64,000 nt of DNA, taken from positions 9,176,001-9,240,000 of the forward strand of contig CM114273.1 in assembly GCA_050084515.1 (NCBI GenBank), in the 5' to 3' direction. The notes below the pieces were generated by a model. The model searched no databases. It was given only the letters and a program-made list of their open reading frames with translations, and had not been told where the DNA came from. The translations under genes and the position numbers were made by a program. Shown here piece by piece: positions 62,155-64,000 of the stretch. The stretch comes from Blasia pusilla (taxonomy: Eukaryota > Marchantiophyta > Marchantiopsida > Blasiales). The stretch's first letter is position 1. Each line of letters begins with the position of its first letter.

Positions 62155-62415
62155 GCGACGACAATGGCTGATGGTGGATGGTGGACGGTGGACGGTGGAC
62201 CATTGACGGTGATGGTTGACGGTTGATGGTGACGACCGACCATTGATGGCGACGGTTGACTGTCGATGATGATCGTTGACCGTTGACGGCGGACCGTTGA
62301 TGGTGACGCTTGACCGTTGATGGTGACAGTTGATTGTTGACTATGATGGTTGATCGTTGACGGTGATGGTTGACCGTTGACCATTGACAATGGACCGTTG
62401 ATGGTGACTATGGCG
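62155..62415. repeat. Minisatellite built on GACGGTTGATGGT / GACCGTTGATGG
   Basis: About 260 bp of short imperfect repeats (units of roughly 9-25 bp such as GACGGTTGAxGGTGACGGTT). Its reverse complement reads as a Ser/Thr/Pro-rich open frame, which is a repeat artefact. Confidence 0.85.
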
Positions 62416-63100
62416 GCGGCTGGTTTAGGGTTTGAACAATTTAACCCTAAAAATTGCCTAGCAATGGCAGTTTTGCAAGATTGATCATAACTTTTTTTCT
62501 CATAAATTTTAATTACGCACCATTTATTGCAGAGCGTGCACAGCTTCACAATCTACAAGAGCGTCAAAAATATTTGGAATCGGACATTCCAGTAAAAACT
62601 GACAGGGATTGTTGTAAAGCCAAATGTCTCTTCGGCACATAATTCGGCAGCACTTCCGCATTGATTTCTCCCAACAAAAATGTAAAACATGTGAGAACAC
62701 AAATCAGCAAGCTACATGGTGCTCTCGAGAGCATCAGCATGGGGCAACTCACCCCCATAATCAATCCCTATCAAAAATTGGGCAGCGCTTCCGCGCGCCA
62801 CTCTTCCACACGAAAAACCAGTAAAGGAAACATCACAAGTAAGCGGCTCTTGCTCCGGTGAGCACTCCCATGAACCGCTGAATGGAGAATACGATCCCCA
62901 ACCTGCAAAACCAGCGAGTGACTAGCGAGCTTCCCCATGAAGCTCTCTCACTCACTCATTCTCTCTTTGTAAAATAAGATCAAATCTCTCTCACAACATT
63001 ATAGTTCTCACATGTGTGCACTCTCACATGTGTCTCTCAATGTCAAACCAAACCCACTCTCCTACTGAGAGGCTTGGGTTACACACACAAGGCAAGCAAG

Positions 63101-63307
<207 letters not shown>

Positions 63308-63640
63308 TACCCCATTCCCTATCCCAAGCCCTCTCAACGGTAACCTATGCTCGGAGGTCACCTCCTTGGCTCTAGACCTGCTCTAGCGGGTCAAAGGCCA
63401 CTTCCCAAAGTGGAAAGTCAACTATCCCCAACATAGAAACTTACCCAAAATAGTAAGTTTCTCTATATGGCTCCAAATGAGCCGAAACGAAGGGGAAATG
63501 TGCTCTCTGAGGTTTCCCGGGGCCTCAACGGGTCATCCTCAACCTCCTGGGCCTGTCCTCCATTCCTCATGTATATGCTTTGCTAGATCCCATCGATCTA
63601 TCCTAACAGTCGTGACAACCATCTCGATGAGAGTGAGCCT

Positions 63641-64000
63641 CAAAATGATATTTTGCGAATAATCATGCGATTATCTTTTAGGAACAAGACTTAATCTATA
63701 ATATTGAAAAAATTCTTAGTCTCAAACGACAGGTCGAGGGCATTCCTGGTAAGCTACTTGCACTTGAGAAGCATTGTATGGAAAACTACTGGTTTGATTT
63801 GGAATTATATAACAAAATTTTCACAGTCAAACTTTTATGCATCATGAACCAACAACATACATAAATTGTTGCACACCCAAACATTGATAAGCACATTAAT
63901 GATAATTGCTCACACTCATGCACTTTTTTTGACCTCCGATAAAAGTGCACATGTCTCTACCAAGTCTTATTGTAGATTTTTACACTATGTTTGTAATGAG
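63641..64000. other. No feature recognised at window end
   Basis: AT-rich sequence without motifs that I can name. Confidence 0.4.

Noticed and set aside
62151-62549. Ser/Thr/Pro-rich minus-strand frame resembling a secreted repeat protein
   Set aside because: It is the complement of the GACGGTTGATGG minisatellite, with no start context or signal peptide.

Overview
The window looks like part of a large, transposon-rich land-plant (streptophyte) nuclear genome. The evidence is two conserved multi-exon genes with short GT-AG introns, a Ty1/copia element with an initiator-Met tRNA primer-binding site, several LINE copies, Ty3/gypsy elements, satellites and long GA/CT microsatellites. I cannot name the species. 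A seed-free plant would fit the methyltransferase-bearing gypsy elements and the gene content, but that is inference.

Layout. 1-4216: a decayed Ty1/copia element whose 5' LTR is cut by the window edge. It appears to lie in an intron of the next gene. 4660-11731: cytosolic-type cysteinyl-tRNA synthetase, 20 exons visible, with the 5' exon(s) carrying the HIGH motif outside the window. About 12.35-13.26 kb: exon-like pieces of an unrecognised gene. 14.6-26.6 kb: repeats, comprising a first fragment of a gypsy element with protease and DNA cytosine methyltransferase (DNMT) sequence, a ~175-bp tandem satellite, LINE ORF1/ORF2-start fragments, a GA-rich repeat family and degenerate LTR copies. 27780-31545: an intact PECT1-type CTP:phosphoethanolamine cytidylyltransferase gene (9 exons, 432 residues). 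31.5-42.2 kb: mostly gene-poor DNA, LINE 3' halves, a second DNMT-gypsy fragment, degenerate tandem repeats and a LINE. 42.2-52.8 kb: the satellite again in the opposite orientation, then two oppositely oriented, broken parts of an unusual gene ('gene X'). Gene X has a ParB/sulfiredoxin-like segment and a segment resembling an amino-DNA-methyltransferase. Its introns hold arrays of a 27-bp near-perfect palindrome. LINE copies interrupt it. 52.8-61.4 kb: two inverted copies of a gypsy family. The minus-strand copy runs gag, zinc knuckle, protease, DNMT, RT, RNase H, integrase zinc finger. It is interrupted by a 1002-bp solo LTR with a 5-bp target duplication and is joined tail-first to a plus-strand gag. 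61.4-64 kb: a minisatellite and another copy of the GA/CT repeat family with a 157-bp (CT)n run.

The two host genes are housekeeping genes: Cys-tRNA charging, and the rate-limiting step of the CDP-ethanolamine pathway. The most unusual content is the gypsy lineage that carries its own cytosine methyltransferase between protease and RT (three copies here, all decayed), and gene X with its intronic palindrome arrays. All domain calls were made by reading motifs; no database search was run.
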